The translations under genes were made by a program, and so were the position numbers. From Burkholderiales bacterium (GTDB lineage: Bacteria > Pseudomonadota > Gammaproteobacteria > Burkholderiales > Ga0077523), in contig JALHMS010000034.1 of assembly GCA_022843925.1 (NCBI GenBank), positions 1 to 43,822 of the forward strand: 43,822 nucleotides of DNA, read 5' to 3'. The notes below the pieces were generated by a model. It made no database searches. It was not told where the DNA came from and saw only the letters and a list, made by a program, of their open reading frames with translations. The number at the start of each line of letters is the position of its first letter. Position 1 is the first letter of the stretch. This document shows positions 33,062-42,181 of the stretch, piece by piece.

Positions 33062-33750
33062 GCCGTTTCAAGAACGAGGTTGCGCACCTGCAGGCGCACG
33101 TGAAGACGTTGCGTCTGGGGGCCGGCGCGCTGTTCGTGGTGGCGCTGCTGCTCGGCTTCGGTTGGTGGAGTGCGCCGAAGAGTCTCACCATCCATGTGCC
33201 GCCGGATCTGCGCTCGGGCAGCACGCGCAAGTGGTGGGACGTGCCGCCCGAGAGCGTGTATGCCTTCTCGTTCTACATCTGGCAGCAGGTACAGCGCTGG
33301 CCCACGAACGGCGAAGAAGACTATCCGCGCAACCTGCGCGCGCTGTCGGCCTACCTGACGCCGAGCTGCCGGGCCTTCCTGCAACAGGACTACGAGTACC
33401 GGCGCGCCAGTGGCGAGCTGCGTCAGCGCGTGCGTGGCATCTACGAGATTCCCGGCCGCGGCTACGGCGATGATCCGGCCACGCGCGTCAAGGTGGTCTC
33501 CGACCGCGATTGGATCGTCACGCTCGACGTGAGCGCGGACGAATACTACGGCTCCGAGCAGGTCAAGCGCGCCCTGGTGCGCTACCCCATCAAGGTCGTC
33601 CGGCTGGACATCGACCCGGAGCACAACCCCTTCGGCCTGGCGCTGGACTGCTACGCCGGCGCACCCCAGCGCATCGAACCGCCGCCGACGCCGACCCAGG
33701 CCGGCGCGCCCGCCAACGCCTCCGGCCATCTGCAGGGAGACTCCCCATGA
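33058..33750 (+). CDS. PFL_4703/TIGR03746 family transfer protein (TraE-like)
   Basis: A 230-residue bitopic inner membrane protein with one N-terminal span (LGAGALFVVALLLGFGWW, residues about 20-38) and a periplasmic domain. The start MSRFKNEVAHLQAHVKTLR and the WDVPPESVYAFSFYIWQQVQRW segment match the PFL_4703 (DUF2895) family. It is analogous to TraE/VirB8 scaffold proteins. A Pro-rich tail follows residue 210. It is coupled to both neighbours (ATGA at the start, four-base overlap at the end). Confidence 0.92.
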   Translation: MSRFKNEVAHLQAHVKTLRLGAGALFVVALLLGFGWWSAPKSLTIHVPPDLRSGSTRKWWDVPPESVYAFSFYIWQQVQRWPTNGEEDYPRNLRALSAYLTPSCRAFLQQDYEYRRASGELRQRVRGIYEIPGRGYGDDPATRVKVVSDRDWIVTLDVSADEYYGSEQVKRALVRYPIKVVRLDIDPEHNPFGLALDCYAGAPQRIEPPPTPTQAGAPANASGHLQGDSP

Positions 33751-34661
33751 AGCCCATTGCCTTGTCGGCCCTGGCCGGCGTCCTGCTGATCCTCGGTGTC
33801 GTGCCGGCCAGCCAGGCCGTGGAAATCCTGCGCTGGGAGCGCCTGCCCCTGCCGGTGCCGCTGGTGGTCGGCCAGGAGCGCGTGGTCTTCATCGACCGCA
33901 ATGTGCGCGTCGGCGTGCCGGCCAGCGTCGGCGATCACCTGCGCGTGCAGAGTGCCGGCGGCGCGATCTACCTGCGGGCGAGCGAGCCGATTCCGCCCAC
34001 GCGGCTGCAACTGCAGGACGTGGAATCCGGCGCGCTGATCCTGCTCGACATCGCCGCCGAGCCGGCGAAGGACGGTCAGGCGCCGCTGGAGCCGGTGCGC
34101 ATCGTGGAAGCGGAAGCCCCCGCGAAGCGCTACGGCGGCGGTGCGGCAAGCGGCGCGGACGAGCAGGCCGACGCGCCCGCAGACAAATCCGTTCCCCGGC
34201 GCGAGACGCCGGTACCGGTCGTGCTGACGCGCCATGCCGCACAGAACCTGTACGCGCCGCTGCGCACCGTCGAGCCGGTCGCCGGCATCGGGCGCGTGAA
34301 CCTGCGCCGTGGCCTCGCACTGGACACCTTGCTGCCGACGCTGCCGGTGCACGCGCGGGCATTGGCCGCGTGGCGCCTGGAAGACCAGTGGGTGACGGCC
34401 GTGCGCCTCACCAACACCTCGGCGCGTTGGCTCGACCTCGACCCGCGCGCCCTGCAGGGGAACTTCGTGGCGGCGACCTTCCAGCATCCGAACCTGGGGC
34501 CGGCCGGCACCCCGTCCGACACCACGGTGCTCTACCTGGTCACGCGCGGCCACGGCCTGGCCGAGTCGCTGCTGCCGGCGCTGAGCCCGATCGATGCCAC
34601 CGCGAACCTGCCGCCGGCCGCCGCGGCCGGCTCGACCGGAGGAGCGCGCGATGAAAAGTAA
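33747..34661 (+). CDS. TIGR03749 family transfer protein (TraK/VirB9-like)
   Basis: A 304-residue periplasmic protein. A signal peptide (LAGVLLILGVVPASQA) is followed by EILRWERLPLPVPLVVGQERVVF, the start of the DUF3438/TIGR03749 domain. It is beta-rich and ends in a second conserved part (HARALAAWRLEDQWVTAVRLTN), with a low-complexity tail. It is the probable core-complex ring component of TraK/VirB9 type, contacting the TraB-like and TraV-like proteins encoded just downstream. It overlaps the next gene by 11 bases. Confidence 0.92.
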   Translation: MKPIALSALAGVLLILGVVPASQAVEILRWERLPLPVPLVVGQERVVFIDRNVRVGVPASVGDHLRVQSAGGAIYLRASEPIPPTRLQLQDVESGALILLDIAAEPAKDGQAPLEPVRIVEAEAPAKRYGGGAASGADEQADAPADKSVPRRETPVPVVLTRHAAQNLYAPLRTVEPVAGIGRVNLRRGLALDTLLPTLPVHARALAAWRLEDQWVTAVRLTNTSARWLDLDPRALQGNFVAATFQHPNLGPAGTPSDTTVLYLVTRGHGLAESLLPALSPIDATANLPPAAAAGSTGGARDEK

Positions 34662-36084
34662 TCCGCTGCTCAAGTGGCTGCTGATCCCGATGGCGCTGCT
34701 GCTGGTGTTCGTCGGCGTCAAACTGTTCTCCGGCGCCCCCGGCGGCCAGCCCGCCCCCAAGGGCGCGGCCAGTACGCTCACGCCCGAGGAGATGAAAGCC
34801 CTGGGCATCGCAGGCGACACGCCGCGCGATACCGTCGCCACGCTGGTGGCCCAGGTGAAGCAGTTGCGCACCGAGCTGCAGAGCGCGCTCGGCGACAACA
34901 AGCAGCACAAGGCCGAGAACGAGCGCCTGCGTGCCCGGGAAAGCGCGATCGACCAACGCATCCAGAGCGCGCTGGAAGGCGAACGCAGCCGCCTGGAGCA
35001 GGAGCGCAATCAGGTGGCCAGCGACAGGCAGCAGACCCAGGGGCTGCTGCAGGATCTGCAGCGGCAACTGGACGGCCTTTCCGGCAAGGGTGGCCGGTCC
35101 GATCTGCCCGTCGGGCTGGGGCTGGAAGAGGGTGACGGCCAGCGCTTCAACCGCGGCGTCGGTGGCACGCAGTGGGTCGAGCCCGACGATGCCAAGGTCG
35201 ACGCCAAGAACGCCAGCAAGGAGCCGAGCTTTCCCCTGAGCTTCGGGCCGGCCCAGAAAAGCCTGTCGGCCGCAGTGGAATCCGTCGCCGACGTCGGCAG
35301 CCGCGCGGTGGGCGCATCCACGAAGGCGGTCTACACCGTGCCGTCGAACTCGACGCTCATGGGGTCGATTGCCATGACGGCGCTGATCGGGCGCGTGCCG
35401 ATCGACGGAACCGTCAACGACCCGTACCCGTTCAAGGTGTTGATCGGCCTGGACAACCTCACGGCCAACGGCATCGACATCCCCGACGTGGCCGGCGCCG
35501 TGGTCAGCGGCACGGCCTCGGGCGACTGGACGCTCTCGTGCGTGCGCGGGCAAATCCGCTCGGTCACGTTCGTGTTCCAGGACGGCACCATCCGCACGGT
35601 GCCGGAGGACCGCAGCAAGGACGGCAGCAACAGCGGCAACTCGGGGCACAACGGCGCCAGCATCCAGGGCGGCCTGGGCTGGATCAGCGACCCCTACGGC
35701 ATTCCGTGCGTCAGCGGCGAGCGACGCAGCAACGCCCAGCAGTACCTGGGCAGCCAGGCGCTCATCACCGCAGCCGGCGCCGGCGCGGCCTCGCTCATCA
35801 AGTCCGACAACGGCAGCGTGGCCGTGGTCGCCAACAGCAACGGCTCGCTGGGCACCGTCGGCATCAGCGGCAACGAAGCGATGGGCCGCATCCTCGCGGG
35901 CGGCGTGCGCGACATGGCCGATTGGGTCAACAAGCTCTACGGCCAGGCCTTCGCGGCGGTCTACGTGCAGCCCGGCGCCAAGGTGGCCGTGCATCTGGAG
36001 CAGCCGCTCGACATCGACTACGACGCCAAGGGGCGTCGGGTTCACCACCGCACCGGAGAAGCCCATGCCTCGGATCTGGATTGA
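34651..36084 (+). CDS. TIGR03752 family transfer protein (TraB/VirB10-like)
   Basis: A 477-residue protein that spans the envelope. An N-terminal inner membrane segment (LLKWLLIPMALLLVFVGVKLF) is followed by a coiled coil (residues about 60-150, VKQLRTELQSALGDNKQHKAENERL with the last part leucine-rich) and a C-terminal beta domain of VirB10/TraB type (YTVPSNSTLMGSIAMTALIGRVPIDG). It forms the core complex with the TIGR03749 and TIGR03751 proteins. The ATG follows GGAGGAG. The last 20 bases overlap the lipoprotein gene. Confidence 0.93.
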   Translation: MKSNPLLKWLLIPMALLLVFVGVKLFSGAPGGQPAPKGAASTLTPEEMKALGIAGDTPRDTVATLVAQVKQLRTELQSALGDNKQHKAENERLRARESAIDQRIQSALEGERSRLEQERNQVASDRQQTQGLLQDLQRQLDGLSGKGGRSDLPVGLGLEEGDGQRFNRGVGGTQWVEPDDAKVDAKNASKEPSFPLSFGPAQKSLSAAVESVADVGSRAVGASTKAVYTVPSNSTLMGSIAMTALIGRVPIDGTVNDPYPFKVLIGLDNLTANGIDIPDVAGAVVSGTASGDWTLSCVRGQIRSVTFVFQDGTIRTVPEDRSKDGSNSGNSGHNGASIQGGLGWISDPYGIPCVSGERRSNAQQYLGSQALITAAGAGAASLIKSDNGSVAVVANSNGSLGTVGISGNEAMGRILAGGVRDMADWVNKLYGQAFAAVYVQPGAKVAVHLEQPLDIDYDAKGRRVHHRTGEAHASDLD

Positions 36085-36499
36085 CGCGGCCGCCGTGCTG
36101 CTGGCGGCCACCCTGCTCGGCGGCTGCGCTACCAGCAAGGAGAAGCTGCTGCCGCACGGCGACAGCACCATGCTCGACATCTGGCATCGGGAGACCGGCG
36201 GCAGCGCGGGCGGCGGCCAGGCCGCGCGGCAACTGCTCGATGCGCGCCAGGGCCTGCGCCGGCCGCTGGCCGAGGCCGATGTGCAGGCGGCGCCCGGCGT
36301 GCAGGCGCGCTACACCCGCACCGCGCAGAACGAGATTTACCGCCAGTTCCACCGCCTGCCGAACCCCGACCTGGTGATGTACGTGTTCCCGCACCTGGCG
36401 GGCACCGACCCGGTTCCGGTGCCCGGCTACAGCACGGTCTTCCCGCTCTACCAGCGCGTGCAGTACGCGATGCCGGGCGAGCGCGTGGAGGACTATTGA
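36065..36499 (+). CDS. TIGR03751 family transfer lipoprotein (TraV/VirB7-like)
   Basis: A 144-residue outer membrane lipoprotein. The signal peptide ends in lipobox LLGGC near residue 20, followed by ATSKEKLLPHGDSTMLDIW, which is typical of TIGR03751. The rest includes ARYTRTAQNEIYRQFHRLPNPDLVMYVFPH. It probably anchors the core complex in the outer membrane as TraV/VirB7 do. It begins inside the end of the TraB-like gene and its stop overlaps the next start (TGATG). Confidence 0.92.
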   Translation: MPRIWIDAAAVLLAATLLGGCATSKEKLLPHGDSTMLDIWHRETGGSAGGGQAARQLLDARQGLRRPLAEADVQAAPGVQARYTRTAQNEIYRQFHRLPNPDLVMYVFPHLAGTDPVPVPGYSTVFPLYQRVQYAMPGERVEDY

Positions 36500-39378
36500 T
36501 GGCCTGGTCGCTGCCGTGGTCACGCAAGCCCGACGCTGACGCCGTGGATGCGGCCGATGATGCCTGGACACGGCACGTAACGGCGCTGGCGGTACAGGGT
36601 GTCGCCGAGCCGGGCAGCGCGCTCGGCCGGGGCCGGCGCAGACCGGCCACCCAGGCCGACCACGATGCGCTCTATGGCGTCGCGCCGTCGTTCGCGGACT
36701 TGCTGCCCTGGGTCGAGTACCTGCCCGACACCAAGTGCATGTTGCTGGAAGACGGCCAGTCGGTGGCGGCCTTCTTCGAGCTGGCGCCGGTCGGCACCGA
36801 GGGCCGCGAGATGGCCTGGCTGTGGCAGGCGCGCGATGCGCTGGAGAACGCCCTGCAGGATTCCTTCGACGAGTTGGACGACAACCCCTGGGTGGTGCAG
36901 CTCTACGCCCAGGACGAGGCCGACTGGGACAACTATCGGCGCTCCCTGGCGAACTATCTGCAGCCGCGTGCACAGGGCAGCGCGTTCAGCGACTTCTACC
37001 TGCGCTTCTTCGCCCATCACCTGCGGGCCATCGCCAAGCCGGGTGGCCTGTTCGAGGACACCACGGTGACGCGCCTGCCGTGGCGCGGCCAAGTCCGGCG
37101 CGTGCGCATGGTGGTCTACCGCCGCACGTCCGCGGCCCAGACCTCGCGGCGCGGCCAGTCGCCCGAGCAGGCGCTGACCACGATCTGCGACCGCCTCGCC
37201 GGCGGGCTGGCCAATGCCGGCGTGAAAGCCCGGCGTCTCGGCGCGGCGGACATCCATGCCTGGCTCCTGCGTTGGTTCAACCCGAATCCGACCTTGCTCG
37301 GCGCCACTGCCGAAGATCGGGAACGCTTCTATGCGCTGAGCCGCTACCCGGAAGAGCGGGAGGAGGGCGAGATCGAACTCGCCAGCGGCACCGATTTCGC
37401 GCAGCGCCTGTTCTTCGGCCAGCCCCGCTCGGACGTGCCCAACGGCCTGTGGTTCTTCGACGGCATGCCGCATCGGGTGATCGTGATGGATCGCCTGCGC
37501 ACGCCGCCCGTGACGGGCCATCTGACGGGCGAGACGCGCAAAGGCGGCGATGCCATGAACGCGCTGTTCGACCAGATGCCCGAGGACACGGTGATGTGCC
37601 TGACGCTGGTCGCCACACCCCAGGACGTGCTGGAGGCGCACCTCAACCACCTCGCCAGGAAGGCCGTCGGCGAGACCCTGGCCTCGGAGCAGACCCGGCA
37701 GGACGTGCAGCAGGCGCGCGGGCTGATCGGCAGCGCGCACAAGCTCTACCGTGGCGCGCTGGCGTTCTACCTGCGCGGCCGCGACCTGGCCCAGCTCGAT
37801 GCGCGCGGCCTGCAGCTCGTCAACGTGATGCTCAACGCCGGCCTGCAACCGGTACGCGAAGAGGACGAGGTGGCGCCGCTGAACAGCTATCTGCGCTGGC
37901 TGCCGTGCGTGTTCGATCCGGCGGCCGACAAGCGCCAGTGGTACACCCAGCTCATGTTCGCGCAACATGCGGCGAACCTGGCGCCGGTCTGGGGCCGCAG
38001 TCAGGGCACGGGGCATCCGGGCATCACGTTCTTCAACCGCGGCGGCGGCCCGATCACCTTCGATCCGTTGAACCGCCTCGACCGGCAGATGAACGCGCAT
38101 CTATTCCTGTTCGGCCCCACGGGTTCGGGCAAGAGCGCGACGCTCAACAACATCCTGAACCAGGTGACGGCGATCTACCGGCCGCGCCTGTTCATCGTCG
38201 AGGCGGGCAACAGCTTCGGCCTGTTCGGCGACTTCGCGGCACGGCTGGGCCTCACCGTGCATCGGGTGAAGCTCGCGCCGGGCGCGGGCGTCAGTCTGGC
38301 TCCGTTCGCCGACGCCTGGCGCCTGGTCGATACGCCGAGCCAGGTACAGACGCTGGACGCCGATGCGCTCGACGAAGACCAGACCGATGCCGGCATGGCC
38401 GTGGAAGGCGACGAGCAGCGCGACGTGCTCGGCGAGCTGGAGATCACTGCACGGCTGATGATTACCGGCGGCGAGGACAAGGAAGAAGCGCGCATGACGC
38501 GCGCCGACCGCAGCCTGATCCGCCAGTGCATTCTCGATGCGGCCCAGCATTGCGTGGCGGACAGACGCACGGTGCTCACGCGCGATGTGCGCGACGCGCT
38601 GCGCGAGCGCGCCCGCGACGCCACGCTGCCGGAGATGCGGCGCGCACGGCTGCTGGAGATGGCCGACGCCATGGATATGTTCTGCCAGGACGTGGACGGC
38701 GAGATGTTCGACCGGTCCGGCACGCCGTGGCCCGAGGCGGACATCACCATCGTGGACCTGGCCACCTTCGCGCGCGAGGGCTACAACGCCCAACTCTCGA
38801 TTGCCTACATCTCGCTCATCAACACCGTCAACAACATCGCCGAGCGCGACCAGTTCCTGGGCCGTCCGATCATCAACGTGACGGACGAAGGCCACATCAT
38901 CACCAAGAACCCGCTGCTCGCGCCCTACGTGGTCAAGATCACCAAGATGTGGCGCAAGCTCGGCGCCTGGTTCTGGCTCGCCACGCAGAACCTGGACGAC
39001 TTGCCGAAAGCGGCCGAGCCCATGCTCAACATGATCGAGTGGTGGATCTGCCTGTCGATGCCGCCTGATGAAGTCGAGAAGATCGCGCGCTTCCGCGAAC
39101 TCAACGCTTCGCAGAAGGCGCTGATGCTCTCGGCACGCAAGGAGGCCGGCAAGTTCAGCGAGGGCGTCATCCTGTCCAAGTCGATGGAAGTGCTGTTCCG
39201 CGCTGTGCCGCCCAGCCTCTACCTGGCGATGGCGATGACCGAACCCGAGGAGAAGGCCGAACGCTTCCAGTTGATGCAGCAGCACGGCATCAGCGAGCTG
39301 GATGCCGCCTTCCGCGTGGCCGACAAGATCGACCGTGCGCGGGGCATCGAACCCCTGGCGCTGGACACGTTGGCCTGA
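36499..39378 (+). CDS. VirB4/TraC-like conjugative ATPase (TIGR03744-like)
   Basis: A 959-residue ATPase that powers pilus assembly and substrate transfer. Walker A is GPTGSGKSATLN near residue 539, within MNAHLFLFGPTGSG. The Walker B region is IINVTDEGHIITKNPLL near residue 795. The N-terminal half contains the PFL_4706-type signature (LLPWVEYLPDTKCMLLEDGQSVAAFFELAP). There is no clear membrane segment, as in VirB4, which is peripheral on the inner membrane. ATG 36499 overlaps the upstream stop codon; the TTG one codon earlier is less likely. Confidence 0.95.
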   Translation: MAWSLPWSRKPDADAVDAADDAWTRHVTALAVQGVAEPGSALGRGRRRPATQADHDALYGVAPSFADLLPWVEYLPDTKCMLLEDGQSVAAFFELAPVGTEGREMAWLWQARDALENALQDSFDELDDNPWVVQLYAQDEADWDNYRRSLANYLQPRAQGSAFSDFYLRFFAHHLRAIAKPGGLFEDTTVTRLPWRGQVRRVRMVVYRRTSAAQTSRRGQSPEQALTTICDRLAGGLANAGVKARRLGAADIHAWLLRWFNPNPTLLGATAEDRERFYALSRYPEEREEGEIELASGTDFAQRLFFGQPRSDVPNGLWFFDGMPHRVIVMDRLRTPPVTGHLTGETRKGGDAMNALFDQMPEDTVMCLTLVATPQDVLEAHLNHLARKAVGETLASEQTRQDVQQARGLIGSAHKLYRGALAFYLRGRDLAQLDARGLQLVNVMLNAGLQPVREEDEVAPLNSYLRWLPCVFDPAADKRQWYTQLMFAQHAANLAPVWGRSQGTGHPGITFFNRGGGPITFDPLNRLDRQMNAHLFLFGPTGSGKSATLNNILNQVTAIYRPRLFIVEAGNSFGLFGDFAARLGLTVHRVKLAPGAGVSLAPFADAWRLVDTPSQVQTLDADALDEDQTDAGMAVEGDEQRDVLGELEITARLMITGGEDKEEARMTRADRSLIRQCILDAAQHCVADRRTVLTRDVRDALRERARDATLPEMRRARLLEMADAMDMFCQDVDGEMFDRSGTPWPEADITIVDLATFAREGYNAQLSIAYISLINTVNNIAERDQFLGRPIINVTDEGHIITKNPLLAPYVVKITKMWRKLGAWFWLATQNLDDLPKAAEPMLNMIEWWICLSMPPDEVEKIARFRELNASQKALMLSARKEAGKFSEGVILSKSMEVLFRAVPPSLYLAMAMTEPEEKAERFQLMQQHGISELDAAFRVADKIDRARGIEPLALDTLA

Positions 39379-39391
39379 CGGGAGCAACACG

Positions 39392-40135
39392 ATGCGCCTG
39401 CCTTCATTCGCCCGCCGTCATCCCTGGATCGGTCTGCTGATCGTGGCGACGATTGCAGTGGCCTCGTGGATGCTGCTGCGCGCGCCGCATCCGGCAACCG
39501 AGCCCATGTCCCCGGCCGCCGCCGGTTTCGAAGCGTCGAAACCGGCTGGCCCGCCCTGGCTGTATGGCCGTGCCGATGCGCGCTTCACGGTGGTCGGGTA
39601 CGCCGACCTGGAGTGTCCGTACTGCCGGGCCTACTTCCCCGAACTCAAGCGCTGGATCGACGCCCATCCCGAGGTGAACTGGCAGTGGCACCACCTGCCG
39701 CTGTCCATGCACGAGCCGGCTGCGACTGCCGGGGCACGCCTGGCCGAGTGCGCGGGCGAGACGGGCGGGCATGCCACGTTCTGGCAAGCCGTGGCGTGGC
39801 TCTACGCGAACACCCGTGGCGACGGCCAGGGCCTGCCGGAAGGCCTGCGCTATCCCGACCTCACGCCAGCCATGCAGGGTTGTCTCGACAGCGATCGCCC
39901 CGATGCCGTCATCCGTGCCCAGGCGGCGGAAGCGGCACAGCAGGGCATCGCGGCCACGCCGGCCCTGCAACTGCGCGACCGCGAGTCCGGCAAGACCCTC
40001 CTGCTGCACGGCCCCGTCGAAGGCGATGCCTTGCTGTCGGCCATCGACCTGCTCGCCGCCGGCAACACGACCGCAGCCGAACCTGCCCATTCCCCAGACA
40101 TGCCCGCCGGCGTTGCCGGTGACATGCCCAGGTAG
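39392..40135 (+). CDS. DsbA-like thioredoxin of the transfer operon
   Basis: A 247-residue membrane-anchored or exported thiol oxidoreductase. One N-terminal hydrophobic segment (IGLLIVATIAVASWMLL) is followed by a thioredoxin fold. The active site is CPYC (Cys75, Cys78) in VVGYADLECPYCRAYFPELK, and the cis-proline loop is IAATPALQL. It probably forms disulphides in pilus or core proteins. The start is supported by GGGAG upstream. The last residues, GVAGDMPR, are encoded inside structured repeat copy 4, which suggests that the repeat replaced the original C-terminus. Confidence 0.92.
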   Translation: MRLPSFARRHPWIGLLIVATIAVASWMLLRAPHPATEPMSPAAAGFEASKPAGPPWLYGRADARFTVVGYADLECPYCRAYFPELKRWIDAHPEVNWQWHHLPLSMHEPAATAGARLAECAGETGGHATFWQAVAWLYANTRGDGQGLPEGLRYPDLTPAMQGCLDSDRPDAVIRAQAAEAAQQGIAATPALQLRDRESGKTLLLHGPVEGDALLSAIDLLAAGNTTAAEPAHSPDMPAGVAGDMPR

Positions 40136-40212
40136 CCATCGATCTTCAAGGCTGCGGCGCGGCTCGTCCGCGTTGATCGAAACCCGTTCGCATCGCATCC
40201 CTTGACGCGAAC
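40106..40212 (+). ncRNA. Structured repeat copy 4 (candidate cis RNA)
   Basis: Stem A is GCCGGC, loop GTT, GCCGGT (40106-40111 with 40115-40120, one G-T pair). The GACATGCCCAG linker is conserved. Stem B is GTAGCC/GGCTGC (40132-40137 with 40150-40155, one wobble), loop ending TCTTCAA. Stem C is CGCGG/CCGCG (40158-40162 with 40168-40172). Stem D is GTTCGC/GCGAAC (40186-40191 with 40207-40212). It lies 119 bases before radC and overlaps the end of the DsbA-like gene. Confidence 0.65.
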
Positions 40213-40330
40213 AGCCACCGCATCCGCGGTGGTGGATGCCCGCTCGTCACCTGTTCCATCCCCATCGTCCCCAGGAGGGTTTGCCCTCCAGGGGCAGGCG
40301 CCCTCCGATCTCATCCATTGGAGGTTCGCC

Positions 40331-40825
40331 ATGTCTCTCGTCATCGCCGACTCCCGCCCGGAGTCGCTCACCCTGATCGCCGCCCAGCACGAAGACTGGA
40401 TCATCCGGCAGGCCATCACCCTGCTGGAGAACCGCGTGTTCAAGGCCGGTCCGGCGCTGGGCAGTCCCGCCGCCGTGCGCGACTACCTGCGCCTGAAACT
40501 GGTCGCGGAGCCGAACGAAATCTTCGCCGTCGTGTTTCTCGACAACCAGCACCAGGTGCTCGCCTTCGAGCCGCTGTTCAAGGGCACGGTCGACCAGACT
40601 TCGGTGTATCCGAGGGTGGTGGTCCAGCGTGCGCTGGCGCTCAACGCTTCGGCGCTGATCCTGGCGCATCAGCACCCCTCGGGGAACACCGAGCCCTCGG
40701 CCGCTGATCGTGCGATCACCGAGCGGCTGAAGAGCGCCCTGGCCACCGTCGATGTCCGGGTGCTGGACCACTTCATCGTCGGCAAGGGCAGCCCGTACTC
40801 GTTCGCCGAAGCCGGCTTGTTGTAG
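40331..40825 (+). CDS. radC: RadC/JAB-domain (JAMM) protein
   Basis: A 164-residue protein with the RadC-type JAMM metalloprotease-like fold. The zinc motif is [15 protein letters not shown] (HxH, seven residues, SxxD), near residue 113, preceded by [17 protein letters not shown]. It lacks the N-terminal helix-hairpin-helix part of chromosomal RadC, as ICE and plasmid versions do. The role is unknown; these genes are common near ICE transfer operons. The start has TTGGAGG and a long leader with repeat copy 4. A hairpin follows the stop codon. Confidence 0.93.
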   Translation: MSLVIADSRPESLTLIAAQHEDWIIRQAITLLENRVFKAGPALGSPAAVRDYLRLKLVAEPNEIFAVVFLDNQHQVLAFEPLFKGTVDQTSVYPRVVVQRALALNASALILAHQHPSGNTEPSAADRAITERLKSALATVDVRVLDHFIVGKGSPYSFAEAGLL

Positions 40826-40828
40826 CCC

Positions 40829-40860
40829 GCAGGCGTCCCTTTCGGGGGGCGCCTGCCTCT
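40829..40860 (+). terminator. Hairpin after radC
   Basis: GCAGGCG/CGCCTGC outer stem (40829-40835 with 40850-40856) and CCC/GGG inner pairs are followed by CTCT. The T tract is weak. It separates radC from the oppositely oriented cargo. Confidence 0.55.
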
Positions 40861-40969
40861 TGCCCCTATCCACACGAACTGCCATGGAAAGTTCCGGTTG
40901 CCACGTTCGCGATGCGCTCTGATGGTCGCGACTTTCGGAAGCGCGCCATGTGCTTGCGCGCGAGTGCTC

Positions 40970-42181
40970 TCAAGAGGAGGGTTCCTCGTACTTCCGAAAC
41001 GCGCGCCAAAGTGCAACGTCATAGGCGATCTTGAGCAGGCCGCAGGCCACCAGCGGCGCCGCCAGCCAGCCAGCGGCGAACAAGGCGCCGCCAATGGCGG
41101 GGCTTGCTGCGGCGGCGAGGCTCCTGGGTACGGCGGTGAAGCTTGCCGCCGCGGCGCGCTCGGCCGGCGTTACCACCGCCATGACGAAGGCCGAGCGCGT
41201 CGGCACGTCCATCTGCGACAGGGCGCTGCGCAGGAACAGCAGCGCGAGCGCCACCGGCAGGCTGTCGGCGAAGGCGGCGAGGATCAGACAGACGCTCGAC
41301 GGGATGTGGGTGAACACCATCGTGTTGATCAGGCCAATATGGCGCGCCACCCAGGGGGCGGCGAGCTGGGAGCCGGCCGACAGCAACCCGGCCCAGAAGA
41401 AGAACTGGCCGGCGGCGGCGAGCGAGAGGTCGAAACGCTCGAACAGCCAGAGCGCGAGCAAGGTATTGACGATCAACCCGCCGGCGAAGGCATCGACCGA
41501 GAACAGCGCCGCCAGTTTGATCACGATGCCGCGCGAAGGCCCCAGCGGCACGGGTGCCGCCTGCGCATGCACACGGTGGTCCGGCAAGGCGCGATACAGG
41601 ACGAAGATCACGACGCCGGTCAGCCCGTAGGCGACGAACATCAGACGCAACGCGTCGAGCTGGGCCATGCCGGCATCGGTCAGCACTTGCGGGATCACGG
41701 TCGCCAGCGAGCCGGTCGCGGCACACAAGGCACCGACGAAGGTATAGCGCGCGAACAGGAAGGTGCGCGCCTCGCCTTGCGCCGATTCGGCCAGCCGCGC
41801 CTGCTCCAGCGGCAGGAAGACGCTGACGTCGCCGGAGCTGGGGTTCATCGTACCGACGAAGGCGACGATCAGCAGCGGCCAGAAGGCGCCGATGCCGCCC
41901 AGGCCGGCCAGCAGCAGACCCGTTGCGACCATCAGCCAGGCGGCGGCGAGGAGTAGCCGGCGCTGCGGGAAGCGATACCCCCACTGCCCGACCGCCAGGG
42001 TTGCCAGCGCCGACCCGAACAGGGTGGCAGTGCTGATCAGCCCGACCTCCCACTTGCCCAACCCCAAGGCCAGCAGATAGACCGGCAGCAGGATGGCCAC
42101 AAAACCGTCGGTGAAGGCCCGCAGCGCCCGACCGATCAGCAGCAGACGTGCCTCGGGCGCAGCTCCGGGGGGCAGCAGCAT
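40970..42181 (-). CDS. MFS transporter
   Basis: A 403-residue major facilitator protein with about twelve hydrophobic segments (for example FVAILLPVYLLALGLG, LLLAAAWLMVATGLLLAGLG and LPVALALLFLRSAL). The start MLLPPGAAPEARLLLIGRAL leads into the first span and the short loop between spans 2 and 3 contains GQWGYRFPQRR, the MFS signature region. The substrate is unknown; its place behind a ChrB-domain gene suggests export of a metal oxyanion or a related compound. The start overlaps the upstream stop codon (TGATG), so the two genes are coupled. Confidence 0.88.
   Translation of the reverse strand: MLLPPGAAPEARLLLIGRALRAFTDGFVAILLPVYLLALGLGKWEVGLISTATLFGSALATLAVGQWGYRFPQRRLLLAAAWLMVATGLLLAGLGGIGAFWPLLIVAFVGTMNPSSGDVSVFLPLEQARLAESAQGEARTFLFARYTFVGALCAATGSLATVIPQVLTDAGMAQLDALRLMFVAYGLTGVVIFVLYRALPDHRVHAQAAPVPLGPSRGIVIKLAALFSVDAFAGGLIVNTLLALWLFERFDLSLAAAGQFFFWAGLLSAGSQLAAPWVARHIGLINTMVFTHIPSSVCLILAAFADSLPVALALLFLRSALSQMDVPTRSAFVMAVVTPAERAAAASFTAVPRSLAAAASPAIGGALFAAGWLAAPLVACGLLKIAYDVALWRAFRKYEEPSS

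Noticed and set aside
34540-36180. 546-residue antisense frame across the TraB-like gene
   Set aside because: Shadow of a conserved transfer gene with correct neighbours and overlaps.
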